DNA of 64,000 nucleotides, from IMG/VR virus record IMGVR_UViG_3300017729_000001, positions 26,430 through 90,429 of that record. The stretch is one strand, 5' to 3'. Position numbers and translations under genes: made by a program. Positions within the stretch are counted from its first letter, which is position 1, and each line of letters begins with the position of its first letter. The stretch comes from a virus. Under the pieces are notes generated by a model. The model saw nothing but the letters and a program-made list of their open reading frames with translations. It did no database searches and was not told where the DNA came from. Shown piece after piece: positions 24,179 through 32,433 of the stretch.

Positions 24179-25075
24179 TTATTTTTTCGCAGATTTTGCT
24201 TTGGTTGCTTTCGCCTTATTCTCTTTCTTCAAGTCCTCTTCCATCTTGGCTCTGTTCTTGCCTAACTTTTCATCTTTCTTAGTCAGGTTGTGAATTACAT
24301 TATCAAAGGCTTTCTTGTTAGTCTTTAGTGATGAAGCTAGTTCACTTATGCTCATTCCGATTATAAGGATGTTACCAGACCATGATTTTTTAGTCTCAAT
24401 GTCCTCTCCAAATAATTCCTGAAGCACTTCTTCATCTTTTACTGAAGATAGGTAAACACGACCTACAACTTCACCCTCTTTATTCACCTTTGGAGAATCG
24501 AATGACAAGAATACTTTTTTGCTATTCTTACCAAGGTATTTTATAGACACACCTCCATTAGCAATAAAGTTATATTCAAAGTCAGCACCTAGAACTTTTT
24601 TGAGTTCATCGTATCTCGCAGCATCATCTTTATTCTCAAGTGGATTCAAACGCTTAGATGGTTTCTTAGTTCCTTTCGCTTTCTCTTTTTTCTCTGTAGC
24701 TTTCTTGGCTGTAGTTTCAGTTTTCTTCTGAACCTTATCATTTGCCTTTTCTTCTTTCTCAGCAGTATCTTCAAGGTCATCAACCTCGTCATCAACCTCG
24801 TCAGAGTCATCCTCTACTTCTTCAACTTCATCATCTACTTCTTCAACAGCAGCATCTAGTGCCTCATCTGTATCGTCATAGATAGCCTCAACCATATCGT
24901 ACAACTCTTCATAAGTTTCTTCATCGACATCGTCAATTTCCTGTTTGTTTAAGTAAGCAATCATTTTCTTTCTTGCTTCTTCAACTGTTTTTACTCCCTT
25001 AATACTTACTCCATCAAGGTCTTTAATTTGCGCTGTAGTCAGCTTTTCCGTTTTTACTTTTTTTACTGTTGCCAT
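24179..25075 (-). CDS. Highly charged protein with acidic middle
   Basis: 298 residues. Residues 1-50 are a Lys-rich head, 50-105 are dominated by Asp/Glu (EEVDDEVEEVEDDSDEVDD), 105-145 by Lys, and 150-245 form an ordered-looking alpha/beta domain (LGADFEYNFIANGGVSIKYL, VFLSFDSPKV, GRVYLSSV). The tail is Lys/Ala-rich. Function unknown; it could be a DNA-binding or histone-like protein. A terminator follows, and a candidate -7 box TATCTTTA lies 41-48 bases upstream of the start, so it may be a strong separate unit. Confidence 0.6.
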   Translation of the reverse strand: MATVKKVKTEKLTTAQIKDLDGVSIKGVKTVEEARKKMIAYLNKQEIDDVDEETYEELYDMVEAIYDDTDEALDAAVEEVDDEVEEVEDDSDEVDDEVDDLEDTAEKEEKANDKVQKKTETTAKKATEKKEKAKGTKKPSKRLNPLENKDDAARYDELKKVLGADFEYNFIANGGVSIKYLGKNSKKVFLSFDSPKVNKEGEVVGRVYLSSVKDEEVLQELFGEDIETKKSWSGNILIIGMSISELASSLKTNKKAFDNVIHNLTKKDEKLGKNRAKMEEDLKKENKAKATKAKSAKK

Positions 25076-25135
25076 TTTTTAAAATTTAATTTACAATTTA
25101 ATTATTTTGTTTGTATAAAGATAAACTTTGTAAAT

Positions 25136-25720
25136 TTAGTCAGCGTGAGATAACACTTTGTAAATTTCAGTTTCTTCCAATAACTCTGGAACTCTGTCTT
25201 TAATCTTAGCCAAGTTTCTTTTGATACTATTCTTAGCACTTTTCTTGCTCTTATTTATCTTGTTGATTTTCGATATTGGAAAACCTTTTAGATATAGCAT
25301 AAAGAACTTTTTTTCATCCTCAGGAATATCCTGAAGGACATCGGTCATTCCGACCATGAGTTGTTTTTTCTTAAAGTCAACACTAACATTGAAATCTTCA
25401 GTACCATAGTCAAAATTAATATCAGACATGGATACTGTTTTTAGTTCCGCATTAATATCTCGTATGAAATCTTTCACCTTATTAATCATTACAGTCTTTA
25501 AATAAAACTTCAACGGCACAGGTTTCTCTCGCCCAGTCTTTTTATATTGCTTGTATTTTAATAGGTATGATTCTAGTGCCGTCCATAATCTGATTTTCAA
25601 ATCTTGTTCAACATCTTCTTGCGAATATGATATGTGTCCGACATTGAATACTTTTTTAGCATACTGAACTGCTAGGTATTCGTTTTTAGTGTACAATCTT
25701 AAAATCTGCTTTTTTTCCAT
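25136..25720 (-). CDS. Sigma-70-like factor
   Basis: 194 residues from ATG 25720. A longer frame to 25759 would read through the terminator stem, and its extra 13 residues do not look like protein, so the inner ATG after TTTAAAA is preferred. Region 2-like: AVQYAKKVFNV, EDVEQDLKIRLWTALESY and LKFYLKTVMINKVKDFIRD; region 4-like: DEKKFFMLYLKGFPISKINK followed by SAKNSIKRNLAKIKDRV as a helix-turn-helix. It would redirect host RNA polymerase, perhaps to middle genes, beside the second sigma-like gene at 10688-11311. Leader region with an 8-codon ORF and hairpin is described separately. Confidence 0.7.
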   Translation of the reverse strand: MEKKQILRLYTKNEYLAVQYAKKVFNVGHISYSQEDVEQDLKIRLWTALESYLLKYKQYKKTGREKPVPLKFYLKTVMINKVKDFIRDINAELKTVSMSDINFDYGTEDFNVSVDFKKKQLMVGMTDVLQDIPEDEKKFFMLYLKGFPISKINKINKSKKSAKNSIKRNLAKIKDRVPELLEETEIYKVLSHAD

Positions 25721-25745
25721 TTTTAAAGTATTTGAGGTTATTAAT

Positions 25746-25780
25746 AAAAAATGCCTCATAGATATTGGATATCTTGAGGC
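25746..25780 (-). terminator. Terminator/attenuator hairpin before the sigma gene
   Basis: Minus-strand stem GCCTCA-A-GATAT with ATATC-T-TGAGGC (a T bulged), 3-base loop, then TTTTTT. It lies only 26 bases upstream of the sigma start; a box ATAACAGTGA precedes it. Confidence 0.75.
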
Positions 25781-25788
25781 TCACTGTT

Positions 25789-25815
25789 ATTCCATTTTTA
25801 AATCTTTTTCCATTT
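25789..25815 (-). CDS. Possible 8-codon leader ORF before the hairpin
   Basis: On the minus strand, ATG then Glu Lys Asp Leu Lys Met Glu and TAA precede the hairpin at 25746-25780. The sequence around both ATG codons (TTTAAAAATGGAA) is nearly identical to the start region of the sigma gene, suggesting a partial duplication. A translated leader in front of a terminator suggests attenuation, but translation is not shown. Confidence 0.3.
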
Positions 25816-25821
25816 TTAAAC

Positions 25822-25840
25822 AATTTCGTTAAACGAAATT
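25822..25840. repeat. Palindrome AATTTCGTT-A-AACGAAATT
   Basis: Perfect 9-bp arms around a single base, in the 180-base gap between the gene at 25902-26333 and the sigma-like gene. Shape and position suggest an operator for the sigma transcription unit. Confidence 0.6.
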
Positions 25841-25901
25841 AGTTTAAATAAGTTTGTAATCAAAGCATTCCACTATGTATTTCAAATTATTTTTTAAAAA
25901 T

Positions 25902-26333
25902 CTACAATATTCTGGATATGTCATCTAGCTTGACTTGAACCATCTCGCCAGTCATTAGTTGTATCACAGCTTTCTTTTCGTCCATATCATACTTCTTTAG
26001 CTTACAGCCTTCACCCATGTATGAAAAATCTGCTTCCAACTTATAATAAAAATACCAATCACGCTTTCCTAATCTTTTTGGATTGCCGAACTCATTGAAA
26101 AAGTTAGTCCTGAAATCAGCTAACTTGTGTTCAGAATCGAAAATGGATATCAAATTGTTCTTCTGTGATATGTCCTTGATTTTTTGTTCTTTGAACTCCA
26201 TCACTTTTCTAAAATAATCTTTGTCTTTAGCAGATGGATATATCTTGCTTCTCAATTCAAAGTAAATGAACTCACTCTGTAATACATTAAAGTATTCTAA
26301 AATTGAGATGTCTCTGTCTTTCTCCCTATTCAT
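25902..26333 (-). CDS. Hypothetical protein (143 aa)
   Basis: 143 residues. N-terminal half helical and charged, then a conserved-looking GKRDWYFYYKLEADFSYMG segment and a small beta domain at the C-terminus (VIQLMTGEMVQVKLDDISRIL). The start overlaps the primase stop by 4 bases, so it is co-translated with the primase. No family recognised; a replication accessory role is possible from position only. Confidence 0.58.
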   Translation of the reverse strand: MNREKDRDISILEYFNVLQSEFIYFELRSKIYPSAKDKDYFRKVMEFKEQKIKDISQKNNLISIFDSEHKLADFRTNFFNEFGNPKRLGKRDWYFYYKLEADFSYMGEGCKLKKYDMDEKKAVIQLMTGEMVQVKLDDISRIL

Positions 26334-27289
26334 TTCAATAACTTTACAACCTTTTTGTTAAACTCCATAGGTGTTTTAAGCCTATCGAATATTTCAAAAA
26401 CTTCTTTTTTATCTGAGTCATTGATGTCTTTATTAAAAGTGAACCCTACTTTGACGTTGAAAAACTCATTCAACAAGATGCTATATTTTTTCATTTCTTT
26501 AATAGCATCATAATCATATATCAAAACAACATTCTCAACACCCTTTGACTGTAACTTTAATACCTGAAATTTACTTATTTTCTTACCAAATGTTGCTACA
26601 CATTTAATTTCTTCATCTGAATCTAGTCCTAAATAGTTATCAACACTAATCTTATCAAACAAACCTTCAACTATTATTACAGTTTTTGTTTGGTTAGTTA
26701 TTTCTTCATATCCGAATAGTAAATGACTGAAGTTCACGTTCCTAGCATTATTGTATCTCAGTTTTTTACTTCCCTTTGGAATGCTTTTAGTGTACCTTGA
26801 TAAATAGCCTTTACACTCTCCATCCTCTTCAATTAGAAATATAACATAATTTTTTAATGATGGAACTAAATTTGTGTAACCAATCTTAAACTTATCAAAA
26901 TTACCTTTGGTCATCTTTCTCTTTTTCAAGTATTTGTCCGAATTTACACGCTTGAATCCTATCGGTGGTTTGAACTTTTCGACTTCTAATGACGTAATTT
27001 CATTTTCATTTTCATTTTCAAGTTCAGACAATAATGTTACACGACCACGCTCAACACTTTTGAACTCACCAATTTTAAACAGCTGACCTAGATGGCTCAG
27101 TAATTTTATTATGTTACCCTCTTCACCGCACTTCTTACAATCCCACTGCTGTGAACTCCTATTTATATAAAAGTGTCTATCTTTAAAGCAATATGGACAA
27201 CTAGCAATATAATGATTATGTGGGCCAATTATCGGCTTTTCAAGAATGGACTTTAATTCTATGTCGTCAATTTTACTATTCTTCATCTT
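26330..27289 (-). CDS. TOPRIM primase, DnaG-like
   Basis: 319 residues from ATG 27289. The longer frame to 27352 is discarded because it would extend deeply into the helicase gene; a second ATG at 27283 is also possible. A zinc ribbon (C32xxC35 and C52xxC55) is followed by a TOPRIM fold: VIIVEGLFDKIS (Glu near 205) and LIYDYDA (Asp-x-Asp near 262). It is shorter than bacterial DnaG, like T7 gp4 primase or phage primases. It makes the RNA primers and is encoded next to the DnaB-like helicase, overlapping it by 14 bases. Confidence 0.88.
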   Translation of the reverse strand, partial: KMKNSKIDDIELKSILEKPIIGPHNHYIASCPYCFKDRHFYINRSSQQWDCKKCGEEGNIIKLLSHLGQLFKIGEFKSVERGRVTLLSELENENENEITSLEVEKFKPPIGFKRVNSDKYLKKRKMTKGNFDKFKIGYTNLVPSLKNYVIFLIEEDGECKGYLSRYTKSIPKGSKKLRYNNARNVNFSHLLFGYEEITNQTKTVIIVEGLFDKISVDNYLGLDSDEEIKCVATFGKKISKFQVLKLQSKGVENVVLIYDYDAIKEMKKYSILLNEFFNVKVGFTFNKDINDSDKKEVFEIFDRLKTPMEFNKKVVKLLK

Positions 27290-28643
27290 CATCCTGATAG
27301 TCCAGAACCAACTTGATAGTTTTCTGGCGGTCATAAAATCTTGCTCTTCCAAAGTTGGTCACTATGCTTATAGTTCTTCCACCTCTATATTCTCTCATCT
27401 TATCCTCATATATTCTTAGTAATGGAGCAGGCTCACCTCTCTCATCCTTGTTATTCTCTTCATCGAATGTCTGATTGAAAGTAAAGTGATAATCAAATGG
27501 TCTGATTTTTCCTTTATCTTCAGACAAGAACTCTCTGGTCATAACAAAATTTGGGTCTTTCTTTAACTCACTTGGCAAATTAGATGCTTGTGTAGCAGTA
27601 CAAGTCACCACGTCTTGCTCCATGGCAAGTTCTTTCATAAATCTACCTATTTTCTGTTGCCTAAATCTCTCTGAAGATGGGCCATATTGATTACCATCGC
27701 CAACTTCAAGTAGTTCTAAATAATCAATCACTACCAAATCGAAATCGCCATACAGCTTTTTCATATCAATAACGCTATTCCGAATATCATATATGGTAGC
27801 ATTTCCGAACTTCTCAAAAGCCTCAACATATATCTCTCCACGAACTTTATTCAATACGCTTTTTAATTTTTTCAACCTACTTCTTTCAATAGTGGCATTT
27901 TTAACATCGTGATATAATGCTCCTGTCCAAGATGAATCTAGCCTATCCATTACTTGTCGTTTAGTTCCCTCAATCTGAAACAACGCCACTCTTCCACCTC
28001 TCCTTGCCGTTTGAACCGCATAGTGAATAAGTGCTTGAGACTTACCACGACCTGACTCAGCAGTGAATAATACACACTCACCTGTCTCTGGTCCACCTTT
28101 AGTGTGATTATCTAATTCGTCAATCATGAATGGAACTTTGTGTCTTCCTCTATCCTCCAAAGTTCTGATTGTATTCCTTTCTTCAAAGTCACCGAAAACC
28201 TTAGTGAATATTTTGTCTTTGATACTAAAATTAGCTAGTGACTCAGCACCCTTTATAAAAATATCATATGCTTCTTTTTGCTCACCTCTATTATAACGCT
28301 CACCAGCATCCTCAAATAACTCGACAAACTTACTTTCTTTTATGAAATCTTGAAACGCTTTTACCACTTGCTCTTTATCAGATGAACTATTCTTAACATC
28401 TGAGATGAACTCTCGCACTTTTTGTTCTTTACGACACTCAACCTGAATTAGTCCAAGACTTGGTATTTTCTCATTCAGCGTGTGTAGTTGTACGCATTTC
28501 TTCCAAAACTTCTTTTCGTGTTCTAAAACTAAAAATGAATATTTTAAATGTTCCCTTAAAAGTTCAAATACAGTTTCATCCTCAAAAGCGCAATGAAATA
28601 ACTCCAACGTGAACTCACTTGATAATTTATCTTTTTCCTCCAT
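27276..28643 (-). CDS. Replicative helicase, DnaB-like
   Basis: 455 residues. An N-terminal helical region (1-145) precedes the RecA-like core, which has Walker A AESGRGKS (195-202), Walker B FDLVVIDYLELL (near 300), and TQASNLPSELKK followed by the sensor region. In DnaB the Walker A is usually GxxxGKT; here Ser replaces Thr. It unwinds the fork ahead of the C-family polymerase. It overlaps the primase start and the gene upstream by 17 bases, so helicase and primase form one unit. Confidence 0.87.
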   Translation of the reverse strand: MEEKDKLSSEFTLELFHCAFEDETVFELLREHLKYSFLVLEHEKKFWKKCVQLHTLNEKIPSLGLIQVECRKEQKVREFISDVKNSSSDKEQVVKAFQDFIKESKFVELFEDAGERYNRGEQKEAYDIFIKGAESLANFSIKDKIFTKVFGDFEERNTIRTLEDRGRHKVPFMIDELDNHTKGGPETGECVLFTAESGRGKSQALIHYAVQTARRGGRVALFQIEGTKRQVMDRLDSSWTGALYHDVKNATIERSRLKKLKSVLNKVRGEIYVEAFEKFGNATIYDIRNSVIDMKKLYGDFDLVVIDYLELLEVGDGNQYGPSSERFRQQKIGRFMKELAMEQDVVTCTATQASNLPSELKKDPNFVMTREFLSEDKGKIRPFDYHFTFNQTFDEENNKDERGEPAPLLRIYEDKMREYRGGRTISIVTNFGRARFYDRQKTIKLVLDYQDEDEE

Positions 28644-29241
28644 AACCTCTTAACCTATAAACGCTGGGCAACTGTTCTTTTAACTGTATTTCGCACTTTT
28701 TCTTATACTTACAAGTTACACATTTCATAGACTTGTGATTGTACATCGTGGTATTTAAAGTACAGTTGATAAACCCCTTTGCGCTATTATAAAACATAGC
28801 TTTTTCAAACTCTTCAATTTCATTGACTTTCTTCATAGAATTACTCCACCCCTCATTTCTAACCCCATCAACTTGGAAATTAATCTTTCTTTTTAAATTC
28901 TTACGAACAAGATGGCTCGTTGCTTTCTTATATTTTTCTGACCTACTTGTCCACCTCTTCCAAGCCTTATTTCCAATTATCCATTCCAGCTGAATACTCG
29001 TGCCTTTTCCGTACTTACCATCATGCTCGAACCAGTAATTGAACTGAAATTCCATATATGACCTTAGATAGTCTTCACCTAGAATAGTTGAGTTGTTGAA
29101 TTCCTTCACTTTTGAAATAAAACCTTTAGTCATAGTCAATCTAGTTTCAGTCATGTTCATCCTGAATGCTTCATTACCTGTGATTGCTTTATAGTGATAT
29201 TTGAACTTATCAACTATCAGTCTGACTTCTTTATTTCTCAT
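28627..29241 (-). CDS. Hypothetical protein with C-terminal Cys cluster, possible helicase loader
   Basis: 204 residues, basic. It has aromatic-rich helices (YMEFQFNYWFEHDGKY, WIIGNKAWKRWTSRSEKY) and near the C-terminus CVTCKYKKKC, a C-x2-C-x5-C cluster that may bind Zn or Fe-S. Its place between the UvsW-like and DnaB-like helicases recalls loaders such as T4 gp59, but no sequence match to a loader was seen. It overlaps its neighbours on both sides (11 and 17 bases). Confidence 0.62.
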   Translation of the reverse strand: MRNKEVRLIVDKFKYHYKAITGNEAFRMNMTETRLTMTKGFISKVKEFNNSTILGEDYLRSYMEFQFNYWFEHDGKYGKGTSIQLEWIIGNKAWKRWTSRSEKYKKATSHLVRKNLKRKINFQVDGVRNEGWSNSMKKVNEIEEFEKAMFYNSAKGFINCTLNTTMYNHKSMKCVTCKYKKKCEIQLKEQLPSVYRLRGYGGKR

Positions 29242-30724
29242 CGAACCATGATTTTATAGTATCTTGGATATCAGACATGTCTTCATCTTCATAGCATTCA
29301 ATTCTTTCATCTCCTACTGTTTCTGAATACACCTCTAGTCTATTAAAACTATGGCCAGAAAAGTATTCTGGCTCAACATCCATAATATCAATAATCACGG
29401 CTTTGTCTTTATTTTCAACTGCTCCTAGAACTCTTCCAGCCTTTTGTATTACATTACTGCCTTCCAATCCTCCATCGGCCATTATTAGAACTTCAACTTC
29501 AGGCAACGTGATACCCTTTTTAAATATATTGCTGGCCAATAATACTTTCCCACGACCTCTCAAAAATCTCTCTTTTGCTTCATTTCTAGTTTTGGTGTCA
29601 TCATCTCCAGAAATAAATTGCTTGTGACTTAGTTCTGAAATAAGGTATCCATGTTGCTTTGAATTAAATAGTACAAGTGTTTTCCACTTATTACTTTTAC
29701 ACATATTTATTAGGTCAAGCAATATTCTGTTTCTATCCTTATTTTCATGAATCAATTTTTTAAGATATTTTTGGTATTTTTCAGTTCCAACTAAATCTCT
29801 GTACTTGTGTACTCTGCTTGAATCATGTTGGTGGCTGATTAATATTACTTTATCAAGTGCTAAGTATCCTTCATCTTGAAGTCTGGTTTTATCTACGTCA
29901 TAAGCAATTCCTCCAAAATGACCTTTCATTTTTAAATTAGCCACAACACTTCCTTTTTGTTTAAAAGGTGTAGCTGATAACCCTAACAGAAATTCCACGT
30001 TGGAACACTTTTTTATTAGTTTCATTCTGTTGTCTCCCAAATACTCTTGAACTTCATCGACTATCAAAAAGGTCAAACTTTTAAAATACTTTTCCAAAGT
30101 CTTTGCTTCAGGCTTTTTTCTATTAAATATTGAAGTCACTGTCTGAATCATAGCAATCGACACTTGCTTAATATTAACTCCAAAAGAATTTATTGTACCA
30201 ATATCACTTTCTGGTACATTTAGGTATTTTGATAACTCTTCAACTGTTTGGTCAAACAAATCTGTCGTATCGACAAAAAAGCATATAGATGAATCTTCCA
30301 CTTGGTCAATAACGTGCCGAATGATTTCACCAGACACAAAAGTTTTTCCTCCACGTGTAGGAATTACCATCAATCCGAAATTCTTTTTGAAAAACGCATC
30401 CACTCCTTCAGCTTGATGTGGGCGCAAACGTGAATCCAACGAATAGTTGTCAATTATGAATCTTCTAAAATCTTGCTCAACAACCTCGTATGATATTCCC
30501 ATATCTGATAAGTGGAAAACTACTTCATCAAGTATTCCAATATCAATTTTGTTATCTTTAGTGTATAGCTTAAAATATCCATCCCAAAAGCCTTTCTTGT
30601 ATTTATCAGAATATTGGGCACCATCTATCCAAATTCTTAGTTTGTCTTTTATTGCTTTTACTTCTTTTGGAATTTGCGAATAAAACTGATATTGTTTTGA
30701 ATTCACCCTTGTTATTAAAATCAT
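29231..30724 (-). CDS. SF2 DNA helicase, UvsW-like
   Basis: 497 residues. A small N-terminal domain (1-95) is followed by the RecA-like pair: LRPHQAEGVDAF (Q-like motif), Walker A PTRGGKTF (122-129), DEVQ box LIVDEVQEYL (near 227), motif III GLSATPF (near 255), and motif VI IQKAGRVLG (near 440). T4 UvsW has the same size and layout; it moves branched DNA and unwinds R-loops, switching replication from origin to recombination mode. It is the first gene of the replication module, after the large gap at 30725-31092. Confidence 0.85.
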   Translation of the reverse strand: MILITRVNSKQYQFYSQIPKEVKAIKDKLRIWIDGAQYSDKYKKGFWDGYFKLYTKDNKIDIGILDEVVFHLSDMGISYEVVEQDFRRFIIDNYSLDSRLRPHQAEGVDAFFKKNFGLMVIPTRGGKTFVSGEIIRHVIDQVEDSSICFFVDTTDLFDQTVEELSKYLNVPESDIGTINSFGVNIKQVSIAMIQTVTSIFNRKKPEAKTLEKYFKSLTFLIVDEVQEYLGDNRMKLIKKCSNVEFLLGLSATPFKQKGSVVANLKMKGHFGGIAYDVDKTRLQDEGYLALDKVILISHQHDSSRVHKYRDLVGTEKYQKYLKKLIHENKDRNRILLDLINMCKSNKWKTLVLFNSKQHGYLISELSHKQFISGDDDTKTRNEAKERFLRGRGKVLLASNIFKKGITLPEVEVLIMADGGLEGSNVIQKAGRVLGAVENKDKAVIIDIMDVEPEYFSGHSFNRLEVYSETVGDERIECYEDEDMSDIQDTIKSWFDEK

Positions 30725-30915
30725 AAATGTACATCTTTAAAAATATTCAGAAACATAAGTCTCAAAATCACAACCCCCTTTCCCCCTTAATGAAAAAGGT
30801 CAATAATATATTCATCACATGAAGCTGATAGTGCTCACAAACCCCCTGAGAAAAGAACTCCTATCATTTAACTCAACTAACGTAACTCTGAAGTCAGTCA
30901 GCAGTTAGTTTATAC

Positions 30916-30957
30916 TTGGTTATTTTATATTTTTAATGTAACCAATTAATCTTGGTT
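30916..30957. repeat. Nested inverted repeat TTGGTTA / TAACCAA / TTGGTT
   Basis: TTGGTTA (30916-30922) is the exact inverse of TAACCAA (30939-30945), which can also pair with TTGGTT (30952-30957). Two exclusive hairpins are therefore possible: an operator pair or an RNA switch-like element. Confidence 0.5.
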
Positions 30958-31035
30958 TTTACGATTGTACTTTTTTAGGTTTGGACTTCCTATTAAAATT
31001 AATCTATATCACAAGGACAAAGCAAAAAAGTGGAT

Positions 31036-31067
31036 AAAAAAAGGATGCCCTAGCATTTAGGGCATCC
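31036..31067 (-). terminator. Strong terminator between virion and replication modules
   Basis: Perfect 10-bp stem GGATGCCCTA with TAGGGCATCC, 5-base loop, then seven T on the minus strand. It ends the long structural transcript. Confidence 0.9.
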
Positions 31068-31092
31068 AATCGAAAGTAAAACACAAACGGCA

Positions 31093-31950
31093 TCAACTGT
31101 AGGAAAAAATCACTTCAAGGCACTCTTCAATATCATCCAAGTCCTCAAGTCTATTTTCATTAAATTCTTCTCCAAAAGCATTATCATACTTTTCTTCTAT
31201 TAAAAAGCAATCAACCTTTTTATCTTTTTTTACTTTTCTAGTTATCCAAAGTCCAATAGCCTCATTTGGCTGAAGTTCTTCAATAAGCAATATTCCATTA
31301 TCCTTAAAACCTGAAAAACTAACAGCGTCAGCAGTTACATCTCCTGGTGTTAAAATTTCTATTGGAGCATTTGTTTCAATCAATTCTTTTCTTCTAAAAT
31401 ATACCGAATCTTCAGAATGGTACTCAACTTTATATTCAGAGTGGTCTTCAAATGTTTCTACTATTCCAAAAACCACATCCATGATTTCCACTCCGTCAAG
31501 AACTATATTCATACCAAGTATATTCAAAACGTCACCTATGCTTCCAGCTGAGGTTATTTTTAAAACAGCATCCTCTCTACGACAAGTTGGGTCAAAGAAT
31601 TCAGCGTGGAATGGATATTCATATCTGTTCCCTAGCCTTTCGATGTACTCATTATCTTTAGGTTCAACTGCTGCCCATTCAAAGTCAGTTTGGTTGTCAT
31701 CTTCTCCAATCGTATTGTTATAAATTTGTTGAAGAATAACATTTTTAACTACTTGGTCACTGTTGTTCCTTAGAAATAACCCAAGAGTGGATTCAATTTT
31801 CTTTTCCTTTTCATAACAAGCAACGTCATCAAATAACGCATTAAGTCTTCCATTTGGTACTGGCGTAATTGATACAAACCCTCCTGTGGAGGCAGTTACA
31901 TCTCTTTGTTCCGAATTTGGATGCTTAGCACCTGATAAAAGTAGTTCCAT
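31093..31950 (-). CDS. Hypothetical virion or baseplate protein, last of the structural run
   Basis: 285 residues. Starts MELLLSGAKHPNSEQRDVTASTGG, then a largely beta protein with an acidic C-terminus (LEDLDDIEECLEVIFSYS). It lies 1 base after the 159-residue gene and ends at the terminator of the structural module, so a tail or neck component is likely. No family recognised. Confidence 0.6.
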   Translation of the reverse strand: MELLLSGAKHPNSEQRDVTASTGGFVSITPVPNGRLNALFDDVACYEKEKKIESTLGLFLRNNSDQVVKNVILQQIYNNTIGEDDNQTDFEWAAVEPKDNEYIERLGNRYEYPFHAEFFDPTCRREDAVLKITSAGSIGDVLNILGMNIVLDGVEIMDVVFGIVETFEDHSEYKVEYHSEDSVYFRRKELIETNAPIEILTPGDVTADAVSFSGFKDNGILLIEELQPNEAIGLWITRKVKKDKKVDCFLIEEKYDNAFGEEFNENRLEDLDDIEECLEVIFSYS

Positions 31951-31951
31951 A

Positions 31952-32431
31952 TTACAATTCTTTTGTAGCCACTACGATAATCAAATTCACTTTGCTGTTT
32001 AACGGCACTTGAATATTATTTATCCTAATGTCTTGTGTTAGGTTTTTTAAGTTACCTAAACTGAAATCACAAGTTGAAGCAAGAACTACGTCAGATTCAT
32101 CTAAAACTACGTCAAATCTCACAGGCAATCTGTAAGGCTTTGTTTTAGTTGTTTCATAGCATATAACGTGTAGGCTTGATATTTCTTCACTACCTCTCAC
32201 TATGTCTTGCTGTATGTTTACGTCAAAACTATTCCCATGCTTTAATTCCCATGAGTACTTATTTGCGTTTGTTATCTTGAAGTCTTTTGTAACCTCTCCG
32301 TGGTGGTTACTTTCCATATCACTAGAATCTCCATCATATGTCCATTCTACTTTTCCCCCATTATGAGATTCAAAATATTGACCTGATGGGTCATCTTGAA
32401 ATGATATTGTATTTTGTATTTTTATAATCAT
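31952..32431 (-). CDS. Hypothetical tail-region protein
   Basis: 159 residues, beta-rich (VICYETTKTKPYRLPVRFDV, VNLIIVVATKEL). No signal peptide. It starts 2 bases after the tail fibre gene and is read with it, so it could be a fibre partner, chaperone or tip protein. No family recognised. Confidence 0.58.
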   Translation of the reverse strand: MIIKIQNTISFQDDPSGQYFESHNGGKVEWTYDGDSSDMESNHHGEVTKDFKITNANKYSWELKHGNSFDVNIQQDIVRGSEEISSLHVICYETTKTKPYRLPVRFDVVLDESDVVLASTCDFSLGNLKNLTQDIRINNIQVPLNSKVNLIIVVATKEL

Positions 32432-32433
32432 TT

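Larger units (their letters stand above)
30725..31092 (-). other. Intergenic control region of the replication module
   Basis: 368 bases without a supported gene. It contains the terminator at 31036-31067, a weak promoter candidate on the minus strand (TTTG at 31021-31018, 16 bases, TAATTTTA at 31001-30994), an inverted-repeat cluster at 30916-30957, and two G-rich copies (AGGGGGTTTGTGA near 30834-30846 and AGGGGGTTGTGA near 30769-30780 on the minus strand). Together they suggest a regulated 5' leader for the UvsW-like gene or an origin-like region. No tRNA and no clear ORF over 30 codons was seen. Confidence 0.5.

Noticed and set aside
25721-25759. Longer N-terminus for the sigma-like protein
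   Set aside because: The extra 13 codons are encoded by the terminator stem and T-run; the inner ATG has the typical A-rich start context.
30725-31092. Possible tRNA or small RNA gene
   Set aside because: No cloverleaf, no CCA-like end and no T-arm consensus could be found; only short inverted repeats are present.
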